NCBI GenBank assembly: GCA_963989245.1
Contig: OZ022353.1
Span: 31,580,298-31,644,297 of the forward strand
Direction: 5' to 3'
Length of the DNA: 64,000 nt
DNA from: Nansenia antarctica
Taxonomy: Eukaryota > Chordata > Actinopteri > Argentiniformes > Microstomatidae
Within the stretch, counting starts at the first letter, position 1; every line of letters begins with the position of its first letter. Shown here one piece after another: positions 22,525-33,400 of the stretch. Position numbers and translations under genes: made by a program. Under the pieces are notes generated by a model. That model saw only the letters and a list, made by a program, of their open reading frames with translations, ran no database searches and was not told the origin of the DNA.

Positions 22525-23481
22525 CTACTCCAGCTGACACAGCTTAACACTGTCTCCATAGTTACACCAATTAGGCCCAATCCCAGGATAGAGGGGCTCA
22601 GTGAATGTGGTCTGGACTCTGTGGAGGAGGGTCATCTGGGTCACAGAGGAGACGCTGTAGAAGGACAGAGTACCTGCCCTGTGATCCAGGTACACTCCTA
22701 CTCTGGAAGACTGAGGGCCTGATACTTTAGTCAGAACATTATTGTGATAGATACTATAACCACTACTTTGGTAGAATAACCACCAGGACTTGTTATTGGA
22801 TCCAAATTTACTGTCACCACCTGACCTGCTGATGTCTTTATATGAGACTGCTGCAGCACATTGACTACCACTCCTCTCAACCTCCCAGTAAGAGTGTCCA
22901 GACAGACCCTCTCTACACAGCACCTGATACTCGTCAGTGAATCTCTCTGGATGACCAGGATATGACTGGTCTTGTCTCATAATTGTCACCTTTCTGTTCC
23001 CCGCAGACAGAGACAGTCGTATGTGTGCTGTGTTTGGCTTGTTCACAGATTTGTTACGGACATTGGATGGAAAACCTACCAAGGGATGTGTTACCCTATT
23101 ACTTTTTCTCCCATAGTATACTTCAAATGGAGTCATCCAGTTTAAAACTTCCTTGGGGTCCTCATTTAGCACACTGGAATAAGCTGGCAATTGCTTAACC
23201 CAGTTAACTCCGCTCTGCTGACAATTCACAAGATCAAACATCATCTTTTTCCTTAGGACTCTGTGGGACCTCTCTACCTTTCCTTGGCTTTGGGGATGGT
23301 ATGGTGAACTCTGAATTATTCTGACTTGCATTGATTCCATCAGCTTGCGAACTGCGCCTTTAAATTCTCTTCCTTGATCATGTTGCAAAACATGAGGTGG
23401 GCCATGTACAGAATAGATATCACCAAGATGTTTTGCAATCTCTGAGCTGTCTTTACCCTTTAATGGATCTCCATCTGACAT
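22525..23481 (-). CDS. Retroelement integrase fragment fused in frame to PRY-SPRY (unit 2)
   Basis: An uninterrupted 318-codon frame. Residues 1-148 match the core of a Ty3/gypsy-type integrase: PLKGKDSSEIAKHLG, then HDQGREF with the second catalytic Asp (D35; Asn of the usual DNG is Gln), then HPQSQGKVERSH with the Glu (E70). The first catalytic Asp is missing, so strand-transfer activity is unlikely. Residues 149-318 are a full PRY-SPRY (B30.2) domain with NTAHIRLSLS, SYWEVE, VGVYLDHRAGTLSFYS and TFTEPLYPG, the form found in fish TRIM and NLR-C proteins, where it binds ligands. The junction is at codon 149: unit 3 has the normal exon start there. Whether the ATG at 23481 is used is unknown. 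Confidence 0.75.
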   Translation of the reverse strand: MSDGDPLKGKDSSEIAKHLGDIYSVHGPPHVLQHDQGREFKGAVRKLMESMQVRIIQSSPYHPQSQGKVERSHRVLRKKMMFDLVNCQQSGVNWVKQLPAYSSVLNEDPKEVLNWMTPFEVYYGRKSNRVTHPLVGFPSNVRNKSVNKPNTAHIRLSLSAGNRKVTIMRQDQSYPGHPERFTDEYQVLCREGLSGHSYWEVERSGSQCAAAVSYKDISRSGGDSKFGSNNKSWWLFYQSSGYSIYHNNVLTKVSGPQSSRVGVYLDHRAGTLSFYSVSSVTQMTLLHRVQTTFTEPLYPGIGPNWCNYGDSVKLCQLE

Positions 23482-23644
23482 GACTATAACTCTAGCTAGA
23501 TCCAGACTCTAGCTGGAAGGAATAAGTGAATAAGGCCATCGGTCATCCACCGTTATCGTTTGGGGTAATGTGACCAACATGTAGTTCACACTACTGTTCA
23601 GATTCAGTTTTATATTTGCGACTGCAAACACACTAATTAATCAA

Positions 23645-24178
23645 TCACTCTTCCGAACTGGGAGCCTTGAAACTTGCGCACGCAGGGATGCCAAGATTGT
23701 CCTTGACCTCTAACAGAAATAAATCATAATCAATTGAATGTTCAAATTCAAACAAAAACATGTCCAGCAATTCTTGACGTTCTTCTTCGTCTTCAGTCAG
23801 TTTCAATTTAGCCTCTATTTCCTCTCTCTGTATTTTGTCCAATTGAAGAAAAGCAGGCTCCTGGACCTTCCCTTCCAGCCGGTGGGCGTTCTTCTTCATC
23901 CACTCCGCTCCCAGGAGGGTGGACTTGCCACGGTCTACAAGACAAAAACAGTTTAAAGTCCTCTTACAGTGGTCCATAGAAACAGTTCTACAGCCAGTGG
24001 TGTAGTGGCACCGTTTTCATATAAGGTTATAGTAATATACAGTACTGGTGAAGAGAAACATACCCAAGTTGTCGTCTTCTGTCCTCTTTTTCTTGGCGTC
24101 ATCCTCTCGCATTGTTGCGGCATAGCTGTGGTCATTTCTTATGGCATTGCTGCCCACCACACTGTCAGACCGCTCACA
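23645..24178 (-). CDS. Unknown two-exon gene, unit 2 copy (5' partial)
   Basis: Exon a 24064-24178 and exon b 23645-23934, with the same splice sites as the unit 1 copy and 134 joined codons. Differences from unit 1 are few (for example Ala for Val near the end, ACASFK versus VCASFK, and Asp for Glu in exon a), so the reading frame has been kept in both copies. No domain is recognised. Confidence 0.5.
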
Positions 24179-25448
24179 CTGAAGAAATAAAATGCATGGT
24201 GCAATCACAGAGTAGAGCAGGGAGCAGTTCGTCAGCGCAGCTCATGGATGCCTCTCTGTACTCTGTACTGCAGGCTGGGTCTGCAACTGAAGTTGGATTT
24301 CCGATTTGGGTAAAAAGTGGTTACGGTTCGGTTAAGGTCAGGGCTAAGATTAATGGTTTTCAGGTTCAGCGTGTCTCCGTAGTCGCTCCTAAATAAATGC
24401 AGTGGTCCAGCTTCCATTCACATCGTCAGGAAGAGACTCCGTTGCACTTTGACCTACAATGGTTATGGACATATTATACAACATCCATTCCACACATGGT
24501 CGCACTAAACTAATGAAACTTAAGGAATAAACCACACTGATCATAAAGATAGAAATCGTTTTTATTTGGGCAGAGACGTTTTTGACATTAGAAAAAATGA
24601 TTCAAAACGCAGAGGCATTCTACAATCATTCAAATTCAAGTAAAAACAGTCGTTTGAATGTGTGAGGTTACATTTGAGGGTTACAACAACCATTTCTCTG
24701 CTGGTGTAGAACTGGGTTTTATACAGCCATGAAGTGTTCAACAGCTTACTAACAACAGCCATTGCACCTTCTATTACACACAACTAAACATTTGCTTTCA
24801 TAGTTTATGTTGTCTATAACATGTGATAATTCAGTGGCCGATCATGACATTGGAATTCTGAAATCAATCAAATGTATCAATACATCAATCAGTCCAATTA
24901 GTTTTCATCCTACAGGAACGGTAGAGGACTAGGATAGTACACCTCTCCAATGCTGGAAACAAACCTGTGGTCATCTATGCACCACTTACCCCGTAGTCAC
25001 AGAAACACATTAATAACCTGTGATCACCACAGAAACACATTCATAACCTGTGATCTGTACAGAAACACATTCATAACCTGTGATCAGTATAGAAGGAACA
25101 TTTACATGTGGACTGACAGGGAGACATCGACCATGGGAACACTATCATAGCATGGAGATTTCTCATGGGAAGCATTAATCAACATACACTTTCTAGAGCA
25201 TGAACTATAAACAACATTTAAGTATCAGAAAAGGCTTCTGCCACGACAGATGTCCAACAGAATAGTTGGAATCAAAACTAATATATGAACCAAGGCACCA
25301 ATCTAAACATATATTATTTCTTGAACAGAGTACGTTATATTGAATATGTGATGATGATATAATGATACAACTCTGAAGACTAAATCACAGAGAAAGATGT
25401 TTCAACAGAATAATAGGTTATGATAAAGCACCACTCTAACAGAGACCT

Positions 25449-26719
25449 CTACTCCAGCTGACACAGCTTAACACTGTCTCCATAGTTACACCAATTAGGC
25501 CCAAACCCAGGATAGAGGGGCTCAGTGAATGTGGTCTGGACTCTGTGGAGGAGGGTCATCTGGGTCACAGAGGAGACGCTGTAGAACAGGGGTCCCCAAA
25601 CTACGGCCCGCGGGACGGACACGGCCCACCCCCACACTTGGACCGGCCCTTTGAACAACGTCAATTTTCTACAGGCGTTGCACTCGGTGGATTTCTGTCA
25701 TTTCTGACTGCAATAGCGGCACTGCGCCGACGTGGTGGCGGGGGCGCTGTTTCGCAAATAAGTTATCTTTAGTTTTTGCTAGTGAAATAGCTGATAGTTG
25801 ATGTTGACTGCTCAAGGAGAATACATATTTGAAAGTACAGAATGCCTGAGAGCCTTATATTGCATTATATTACATTATATTTTGATCATCTGGTGCCTGA
25901 ATATTGTGTTTTCCTTTGCATAAATAATGACATTTCCACCATAAATTGATGCAGAAAGGTCACAAATTGGTGCATATCAATTCACCAGAATGGTAGAAAT
26001 TAAGTGTTTGATGCTCGTTTAAGGACCCCCAGACAGCCCTGCTTCATGGGTCCCCCCGTGTATGATGAGGGTCCTCCCTCATGTATCAGACTGTAAAACT
26101 GATTATATTTCATTGACATATCACTATAGGTATAAATTCCATCCAAATTCAACTGTTTAGACTTTGTTTGCATCCACCAGTGCTCTCCTGCGCGCAATTG
26201 CTTTGCGCAACCGCCTCCATTTCACTCCGTTCCATATTATTTTATGTTAGAGACCGACCCAGGCCCCCCATCACAGAAAGGAAAAATGATGTGGCCCTCA
26301 CAGAAAAAAGTTTGGGGACCCCTGCTGTAGAAGGACAGAGTACCTGCCCTGTGATCCAGGTACACTCCTACTCTGGAAGACTGAGGGCCTGATACTTTAG
26401 TCAGAACATTATTGTGATAGATACTATAACCACTACTTTGGTAGAATAACCTCCAGGACTTGTTATTGGATCCAAATTTACTGTCACCACCTGACCTGCT
26501 GATGTCTTTATATGAGACTGCTGCAGCACATTGACTACCACTCCTCTCAACCTCCGAGTAAGAGTGTCCAGACAGACCCTCTCTACACAGCACCTGATAC
26601 TCGTCAGTGAATCTCTCTGGATGACCAGGATATGACTGGTCTTGTCTCATAATTGTCACCTTTCTGTTCCCCGCAGACAGAGACAGTCGTATGTGTGCTG
26701 TGTTTGGGTCCGGTGTGAG
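25449..26719 (-). pseudogene. PRY-SPRY exon, unit 3, split by a hAT insertion
   Basis: The SPRY exon begins at 26719 after a good acceptor (TTCCTGTCAG) and reads LTPDPNTAHIRLSLSAGN, the usual start of a fish TRIM/NLR PRY-SPRY exon. It is interrupted at 25587-26324 by a hAT element with an 8-bp target duplication. Removing the element and one target copy leaves the same coding order as units 1 and 2. There is no integrase sequence here. The rest of this gene (intron from 26720) is not recognised further upstream. Confidence 0.75.
25579..26332. mobile_element. Non-autonomous hAT element, 738 bp, with 8-bp target duplication
   Basis: The element runs from 25587 to 26324 with inverted ends CAGGGGTCCCCAAACT and AGTTTGGGGACCCCTG-type. 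It is flanked by perfect CTGTAGAA copies at 25579-25586 and 26325-26332. An 8-bp duplication and CAGGGG ends identify the hAT superfamily. No transposase frame inside. Confidence 0.9.
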
Positions 26720-27070
26720 CTGACAGGAATCTGGGAAAAGAGCAGAGCAGAAAGCAAATCAGAGAAATAATGAAAGTCAGATATCTAACCTGTCTTTTAT
26801 TCTTATTCTCTCTCATGGTTTGTAGAGAGTATCAGTGGAGACTGTTTGCTACTTCTGGAGAAAGAGACTCACATTGTAATAACTGGGCTCTGGTCTTGGG
26901 CTTTGGTGGCAGGAATAGATCCACTGCATCAACTACAGACACACATACACATTCAGAGAGAGAGAGAAAGAGAACATTCACATCATATCATATTACACAT
27001 ACAGTACATGTACTGCAGGGGAGGCTGGAGGATCATGACATTGGAATTCTGAAATCAATCAAATGTATCA
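26720..27070. other. Intron-like flank of SPRY unit 3
   Basis: Minus-strand intron side of the SPRY acceptor. Contains a GA-rich run at 26955-26977. 27033-27070 matches the array spacer (GATCATGACATTGGAATTCT). Confidence 0.5.
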
Positions 27071-29976
27071 GATCTGTTATGTAGGACTAGATGTTGATAT
27101 CCCTCGATACATACATACTTAAGGCACCGATGAGACTCTGTGGTGTTCAAATGAGCGATGGCATCCTTTGGGTTGTCAAGTGGGCGCCCTCCTTCATGAA
27201 TGTTTCGCTGATAAGCCCACGACACCTCCAGAGGGTTCAGCAGTGAATCCCAGCGTCCCAGGTTCACTCCCTAGATGCGATCAGCTCATTTGAACGCCCG
27301 GGTCGAGTCCTTTCTCTTCATCCACAGCCACTGGCTCCCCTTTTCAGCAGCCCTGGAGAGGTCCTTGATTGCCTGCCGGTGGGTCTTCCCTCGCACTCCC
27401 ATCTCCCTGAGTAGCCTGGATGTTGAGGTGGCTACGAACCCTCTGCAGCCTACTTCCACTGGGCGTACCTTCGCTGTCCAGCCTTGTTGTTGGGCATCTG
27501 CTGCGAGTTCAGTGTACCTCAGCCTCTTCCGCTCGTAGGCCTCCTCCACTGCACCCTCCCAGGGCACAGTGAGCTCGATGATGTAAACGAGCTTGAGCGA
27601 GGCTGACCACAGCACAAGGTCTGGTCGCAGGTTGGTGGCTGCGATCTCAGCTGGGAAGCAGAGTTTCTTGTCCAAGTCTGCCAGCAGCTTCCAGTCCCGT
27701 GCTCTGCCCAGCTGCCCAGTGTCTGGTCTTATGGTGGTGAGGCTGGCTTGACCCTCGCCCTCCCGAACAAATGGTGCTGGCTGCCACCGGGATGATGGGG
27801 GAGGAAGGGCGTTCACACTTGTCCGTTGACTTTCCAGCACTGCTGCAAGACACCTTAGCACCTGGTCGTGCCGCCAGGTGTAACGGCCTTGGGTGAGGCT
27901 GGTCTTGCATCCCACTAAGATGTGCTTCAGTGTTGCTGGACTTTGACATAGAGGGCACGTGGGGTCTTCGCCATACCACTGGCTTAGGTTTGCAGGAGAA
28001 GGCAGGACATCGTAGGCAGCCCTGATGGTGAAGCTCGCTCTGAATGCCTCCATCTCCCACAGATCTTTCCAGGTGATCTTCCTCTTTTCCACTCCTTCCC
28101 ATGCCATCCACTGCCCTTGCTTTGCCTGCGCCACAGCTTGTGCGCGCCTTCCTGCTTCCTCTTCCCGACGTACCTCCTGGACCACCAGCTTGCGTCTCTG
28201 AGATGGATTGGCCTTGCTCCAGGCCGGTGTACTAATCCCGAGGCCAAGACCACTCCTCCCCTCCTGCACTCGGCCCACAATGTCCCTGTGTCTGAGTGCT
28301 GCCTTTGCCTGCTCAGTTGCAGCCAATGGGGTCCACTTCCTCCCAGTGGCCAGGATGGGGGCAGCTTGGGCTACAAATGGATCATTCGAATCCAGAAGCA
28401 TCATCTCCAGTCTGACTTTGGCACACTTGTACTCCTCTGTCAGACTGGAAATGGGCAGGTGTAACATCCCTTTGCCGTAGAGCCCAATGCTGCTGAGGCA
28501 CCTGGGAAGGCCAAGCCACTTCCTTGCATATGAGTTGACCAGTCTCTCCAGCTTTTCCACCTTTGAGAGAGGAACTTCATAGAGGGTTAGTGGCCACAGG
28601 AGACGTGGAAGTAGTCCATACTGCATGCACCAGAGCTTCAGCTTGCCAGGAAGCAGGGTTCTGTCGATGTTCTCCAGGCCGCTGGCTACCTCCTTCCTGA
28701 GCTGCTCTACTTGCTCTTTATCTTTGAGGGAGGCATCATACCAACGACCTAGGCTCTTCACAGGCTTCTCGGAGACCGTTGGAATGGGTTCTTTGCCAAT
28801 GTGGAAGCGGTGGTCTGACAGCTTCCCCTTGACAATGGAGATGCTTCTGGACTTGCTCGGCTTGATCTTCATGCGAGCCAACTCAATGTTTTCCTGGAGC
28901 TTTCTTAGTAGCCGTACTGTGCAAGCCTTGGTCGTGGTGAGTGTTGTGAGGTCATCCATGTAGGCTCTGATCGGCGGCAGCCTCAGCCCAGGTCTTATTC
29001 GCTGTCCGCCAACCACCCATCGAGAGGCCCGAATAATGACCTCCATGGCCATGGTGAAGGCCAGCGGGGAGATGGTGCAGCCGGCCATGATTCCCACTTC
29101 CAGATGTTGCCATGCTGTGGTGTACTCTGCTGTGGTCACGCAGAGCTGGACGTCCTGGAAGTAGGCCTTGACAAGGGTTGTGAGAGCTGGTGGGATCCTG
29201 AAGTAGTCGAAGGCTGTCCACAGGAGGTTGTGAGGGACTGAGCCAAAGGCATTCGCGAGATCCAGGAACACCACGTGGAGGTCCGTTCCCTCCTTCTTGG
29301 CGACCTGGATCTGATGCCAGATGACACTAGCATGTTCGACACACCCTGAGAAGCCTGAGATGCCTGCTTTCTGGATTGACGTGTCAATCAGGTTGTTTCT
29401 TTGCAGGTATCCTGCCAGCCTATGAGCGACCACGCTGAAGAAGATTTTCCCCTCGACATTTAGAAGGCTGATCTGCCGGAACTGTCCGATTTCTGTTGAG
29501 TCCTTTTCCTTGGGGATAAGGATCCCTCCGGCTCTCCGCCAGGACGTTGGTATCGCCTTCTTTTGCCACACAACTTTCATCAGCTTCCAGAGGAATCTCA
29601 GGACATCTGGTGCATTTTTGTAGAGCCTGTATGGAACTCCGTTGGGACCTGGAGCTGACGCGGCCCTTGCTCTACGCACAGTGTTGTCTACTTCACTCCA
29701 CCTGGGTGGACTAATATCTAGTTCGTGCTCTGGTGGATTGACTGGTGGCATGTCAGGTGGGAGCGTGACCTCTTCCTGGTGTCGGTCATCTGTGCAGCCC
29801 TTTTTCAGATGTTCTTCCAGGTGGGCCTTTGTCACAGAGAGACTTCCGCTCTTCTCCTTTGTGAAGAGAGTCTTCACAAATTTGAAAGGATCTTTGTAGA
29901 AGCGTGATCTTGTTTGCTCCTTCCTTCTGCGCCTCTTCAGGAGGTTTTCAGCTCTCCTCAGTGTTGCAAGCCTGCT
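27071..29976 (-). mobile_element. R2-type non-LTR retroelement, 5'-truncated
   Basis: Minus-strand element inserted in array-related sequence: the left flank ends AATGTATCA as in the array spacer, and the right flank (29977 on) resumes the same spacer sequence. The 5' end is truncated, the 3' UTR is about 27071-27285. Confidence 0.7.
27286..29976 (-). CDS. R2-type retroelement ORF: RT plus restriction-like endonuclease
   Basis: The frame is open from about 29976 to 27286; codons above 29877 continue without a stop (an Arg/Lys-rich stretch). Counted from 29877, it has an RT domain with APGPNGVPYRLYK near 75-87, FLDLANAFGSVPH (first Asp), and YMDD at 306-309. A zinc knuckle CPLC-x7-H-x4-C lies at 641-657. 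A C-terminal restriction-like endonuclease has RPDLVLW at 751-757 and ELTVPWE at 768-774, followed by an RK/Tyr stretch. This RT-knuckle-endonuclease order is that of R2, NeSL and HERO-type elements, which nick a target and prime reverse transcription from it. The N-terminal DNA-binding fingers are missing through 5' truncation. The clade is not decided. Confidence 0.8.
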   Translation of the reverse strand, partial: SRLATLRRAENLLKRRRRKEQTRSRFYKDPFKFVKTLFTKEKSGSLSVTKAHLEEHLKKGCTDDRHQEEVTLPPDMPPVNPPEHELDISPPRWSEVDNTVRRARAASAPGPNGVPYRLYKNAPDVLRFLWKLMKVVWQKKAIPTSWRRAGGILIPKEKDSTEIGQFRQISLLNVEGKIFFSVVAHRLAGYLQRNNLIDTSIQKAGISGFSGCVEHASVIWHQIQVAKKEGTDLHVVFLDLANAFGSVPHNLLWTAFDYFRIPPALTTLVKAYFQDVQLCVTTAEYTTAWQHLEVGIMAGCTISPLAFTMAMEVIIRASRWVVGGQRIRPGLRLPPIRAYMDDLTTLTTTKACTVRLLRKLQENIELARMKIKPSKSRSISIVKGKLSDHRFHIGKEPIPTVSEKPVKSLGRWYDASLKDKEQVEQLRKEVASGLENIDRTLLPGKLKLWCMQYGLLPRLLWPLTLYEVPLSKVEKLERLVNSYARKWLGLPRCLSSIGLYGKGMLHLPISSLTEEYKCAKVRLEMMLLDSNDPFVAQAAPILATGRKWTPLAATEQAKAALRHRDIVGRVQEGRSGLGLGISTPAWSKANPSQRRKLVVQEVRREEEAGRRAQAVAQAKQGQWMAWEGVEKRKITWKDLWEMEAFRASFTIRAAYDVLPSPANLSQWYGEDPTCPLCQSPATLKHILVGCKTSLTQGRYTWRHDQVLRCLAAVLESQRTSVNALPPPSSRWQPAPFVREGEGQASLTTIRPDTGQLGRARDWKLLADLDKKLCFPAEIAATNLRPDLVLWSASLKLVYIIELTVPWEGAVEEAYERKRLRYTELAADAQQQGWTAKVRPVEVGCRGFVATSTSRLLREMGVRGKTHRQAIKDLSRAAEKGSQWLWMKRKDSTRAFK

Positions 29977-30229
29977 CTTAATCAGTCCAATAAATCAATC
30001 AGTCCAAAATGCAGTGGTCCAGCTTCCATTCACATCGTCAGCAAGAGACTCCTTTGCACTTTGTCCTACAATGGTGATGGACATTATGCAACATCCAGTC
30101 CACACATGGTCGCACTAAACTAATGAAACTTTAGAAATAAACAAACCAACAAAGACAAAACAGTGACATAAAGGAAGAAAATAACTTGAATTCAACCACA
30201 CACATGCAATAAATATACATTACTGACAC
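29977..30229. repeat. Diverged remnant of array spacer
   Basis: 30008-30130 matches 18550-18670 of the array (GCAGTGGTCCAGCTTCCATT and CACATGGTCGCACTAAACTA), so the array once extended this far, or this is a fourth decayed unit. Confidence 0.7.
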
Positions 30230-31150
30230 CTCGGCTTCATCCTGGACCCCACCCTCTCATTTGATCCCCACGTCAGCTCCATCGTCAAGACCTCCTACTT
30301 CCACCTCCGCAACATAGCAAAAATCAGACACTGCCTCTCCCCGTCCGCTGCTGAATCCCTCATCCACGCCTTCATCTCCTCCCGCCTTGACTACTGCAAC
30401 TCCCTACTCACCGGCATCACCTCCCGCTCCCTCCATAGACTCCAGATGGTCCAAAACTCTGCTGCACGCCTCCTTTCAAACACCCGCTCCCGTGACCACA
30501 TCACTCCTGTCCTCCACTCTCTCCACTGGCTCCCCATCAAAGAACGCATCCAATTCAAAATCCTCATCCTCACATACAAAGCCCTCCATAGCCTGGCCCC
30601 CCCTTACCTGACTGACCTCCTTCTCCCCCACCGCCCTACCCGTACCCTCCGATCCTCATCCATTGTTCCCCTCACTGTCCCACCCTCAAAACTCAAAGGC
30701 TTCGGTCACCGTGCCTTTTCACGAGCTGCACCCCGCCTCTGGAACTCTCTCCCCCAACCACTCAGAGACTCACCCTCACTTCTCACTTTTAAATCCCACC
30801 TCAAAACCTACCTGTTCTCCCATGCCTACAGCCTCCCCTACCCCTAGCCATCTCCCCCATCCCGGCGCCCCCGCCCCCCCCCCCCCCCCCCCCTTGACAC
30901 GCATACAACCTCCCCTACCCCTACCCATCTCCCCTAACCCTGCCACCCCCCTGATGTGCATACATTCTCCCTTACCCCTAACCACCTCCCCTGTCCCCAC
31001 CACCCCACCCCCCCCCCCCCTCCCCGTTCGCTGACTCTGTGTTCATTGTTACTTGTTGTTTTTGTGTTTCCCATATCCCCTATATTGTCAGCGTCTTTGA
31101 GCCTCGGAAAAGCGCTATATAAATGTAATGAATTATTATTATTATTATTA
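30230..31150 (+). mobile_element. L2/CR1-like LINE 3' end
   Basis: A frame is open from 30230 to 30847 with LGFILDPTLSF, FISSRLDYCNSLL and SLHWLPIKERIQFKILILTY, the C-terminal region after RT in fish L2/CR1-type LINEs. After the stop come C-rich sequence, AGCGCTATATAAATG and an (ATT)n tail ending near 31157. The RT core is absent: 5'-truncated. Confidence 0.75.
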
Positions 31151-31157
31151 TTATTAC

Positions 31158-32311
31158 TGTATGTAAAAAGGTTGTACCAAAACCCCAAGTAAAGAGAATA
31201 AACTATTTTGGGGCAAAAGGAAATTAGAGCGGTGACTAAAAAAGACTTAATTGTTCATTGTAATTGTTTGATGATCTGTATTGTTCAGTCCATGAAGTTG
31301 TTACTGATTATTAACTACCATCTCCAGATTTACTGAATTACTGCCAAATTAAGGAGATCATTTCCTCAAAATACAAATTCACAGAATTTGTCACATACAG
31401 TGGCTATTGCCAATAGACGCAGACAGTTAAAGGTGCAATTTGCAACTATGGCAACAAGGTCAATTGCAGTTGAATTCAACAGCTCACTCCAGGATAACAT
31501 TACTAGAGAACAAGGTCACTGTAAAGATGCAATTTTACAGGCTGAGGACAAGATGTCTGGTGTTGAGGTTTTGTTAAGGTAGCAACAAATTGATTCAAGT
31601 GCATATTTGGGTCAGTGTAAATCATATACATGTGTTTGAGTAAATTACCCCTTTTAAGAAGCATTTTTATCCCAATTTCTATTTACTCACTTGTTCATGT
31701 CAATCTGCTGTCCCCAGTAAGGCTGGGCTCCAGCCATAATGTAGCAGAGCCTGGGGCCTGTTGTTACAGGGCCTGTGGGTCTGTGAAGTACCCAGCCTTG
31801 TCACCACCGTCCATTAGCTCATTCAGTCCATCCTCAATGGGTGACAAGTCATCCTGCCTCGCTGTTAGCTGCTAACACACCTGAGAGAGGGAGGAGAGAG
31901 GGGGTTTACAAAAGGTTTACAAAAAAAACAAAAACAGATAAACAGCAGACTATAAAACAAAGTGTAACCCCCCTACCCCGTCATCAATAGCCCAACCACA
32001 CCACATCTACGACCAGTGGCTGTACTGCTGGTCCTAATAGCTGTACTGTGCTGAGCATGTCATGCATTGTAGCTCCGACTCAAAAGAGGCTCGTTTGAGG
32101 CATGGGCATTGCGCAACCTCTGGGTCACCAGTGGGACGGCCTAAGCACTCCCTACCCCTCCCACCCCTTTGCAGCTGTGCCATCCGTCCTCTATAGTATT
32201 TAGTAGAGTAGGCCCACACTATGGGGCCCTCAATCAGGCCTTTCAACAGAGGCAATTGTGTAACACTCCTGTGACGCTGGAATGACAAACTCCCCAGTGT
32301 GACAGTGTGCC

Positions 32312-32345
<34 letters not shown>

Positions 32346-32480
32346 CTAGTCTGTAAATAAGAACGATATTCCATTTTATATGACCGTAGTGCAATATTCC
32401 CTAGTCTGCATATGGGAGCCATAGCACATGAGATCTCAGACTGGCTTACCTGTACTTCAATCAAGTGGCAAATGTCATAG
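31158..32480. other. Intergenic, (CA)n at 32314-32341
   Basis: No recognised gene. A 64-codon plus-strand frame at 31388-31582 has no family resemblance. GA-rich stretch at 31882-31903. Confidence 0.45.
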
Positions 32481-32594
32481 TGAGGATGGATGATAGGCTA
32501 ACTTTATTTTTTATTTTAAAAAATCCTTTCAATGCCATGCGATCTACCCACACTACCTTTGCGATCAACCGGTTGACGTATTGGGCACCCCTGC
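32480..32594. mobile_element. hAT terminal fragment
   Basis: Ends GACGTATTGGGCACCCCTG at 32594, the reverse complement of a CAGGGGTGCCCAATAC hAT end, with the GATCAACCGG-type subterminal sequence. The other side of this element is not adjacent. Confidence 0.55.
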
Positions 32595-32932
32595 ATTACT
32601 GGCATTTCATGTAGTTTATCTCCTATGTGTGCTCCTTGGCATACTTGTAACATTATAAAAGCTATTCAAATACTATTGAAATGGCTTATTGTTTGTAAGC
32701 CTACTGTATGAACATACTTTGATTATTTTGCCATAGCTTTTGGAATGTGAACTGTAAAATGTCGGGCTCAGCCCATGATGCCAACGACCTCAGACATTAC
32801 GATCTCTTTCGGAACTCCCACCTGCTTCCAAAGGTATGCATGTAGATGTCGTGGTGGTAATGGTACCTGGCATTTTATTAATGTCATGAAATGACAAACT
32901 TAATGACTAGATTGATGATAGCCTACTTTAGG
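32595..32932. other. Intergenic, no gene seen
   Basis: Nothing supported. Short coding-looking stretch at 32757-32835 without family resemblance. Confidence 0.4.
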
Positions 32933-33400
32933 GCTGCCACGATTAGTCTCCTAGTCACGACGACGTCGATTACCAAAATCGTCGCCGACATATTTGGTAA
33001 TCGACGTCATCGCATGTTTTTTTGTAGCTGAAATAAGCGATAAGCATTCGTTTTTCTTCCCTGAAGCTGCCACTGGCTAGCGTCTCCCAGTGTCTTTGAT
33101 GTACATGCGCAGTGTCGGTCATCCGGGGCAAACGTGACATCCCCGGAAAAACAAACGGAGAAACTTGCTATTGGCTAACGATATCGTTACGTTAAAAGCC
33201 TTCTTACATTATTTTACGTTATGTGCTGTAACATTGTCATCAAAGCGATACTTATCAAATAGCAAAAAATGTTAAAGTTGTCTTAACGTTACAGTGCTAA
33301 GAAGGCGCGTTCTTCTACTATGGATAGTTATCTTGTCAAGATGCCAACGACGGCTACAGTCATTTTGCACAAATACCTGACTGTTACTGTTCAGACTTCT
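32933..33400. mobile_element. hAT-like fragment, one end
   Basis: Starts AGGGCTGCCACGATTAGTCT with the GTCGACG-type subterminal repeats typical of this hAT group. A matching opposite end (CGTTTGTGGCAGCCC) is found at 44280-44294, more than 11 kb away, so the two are probably parts of different copies. No transposase is left. The right limit is approximate. Confidence 0.55.

Larger units (their letters stand above)
18045..26719. repeat. 2,924-bp tandem array with SPRY exons
   Basis: Three SPRY-containing units repeat at an exact spacing of 2,924 bp (SPRY 3' ends at 19601, 22525, 25449), preceded by a partial unit. Units are nearly identical apart from scattered substitutions, a stop in unit 1, and a hAT insertion in unit 3. 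The right end (26708 on) departs from units 1 and 2 where the integrase fragment would begin. Confidence 0.9.
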
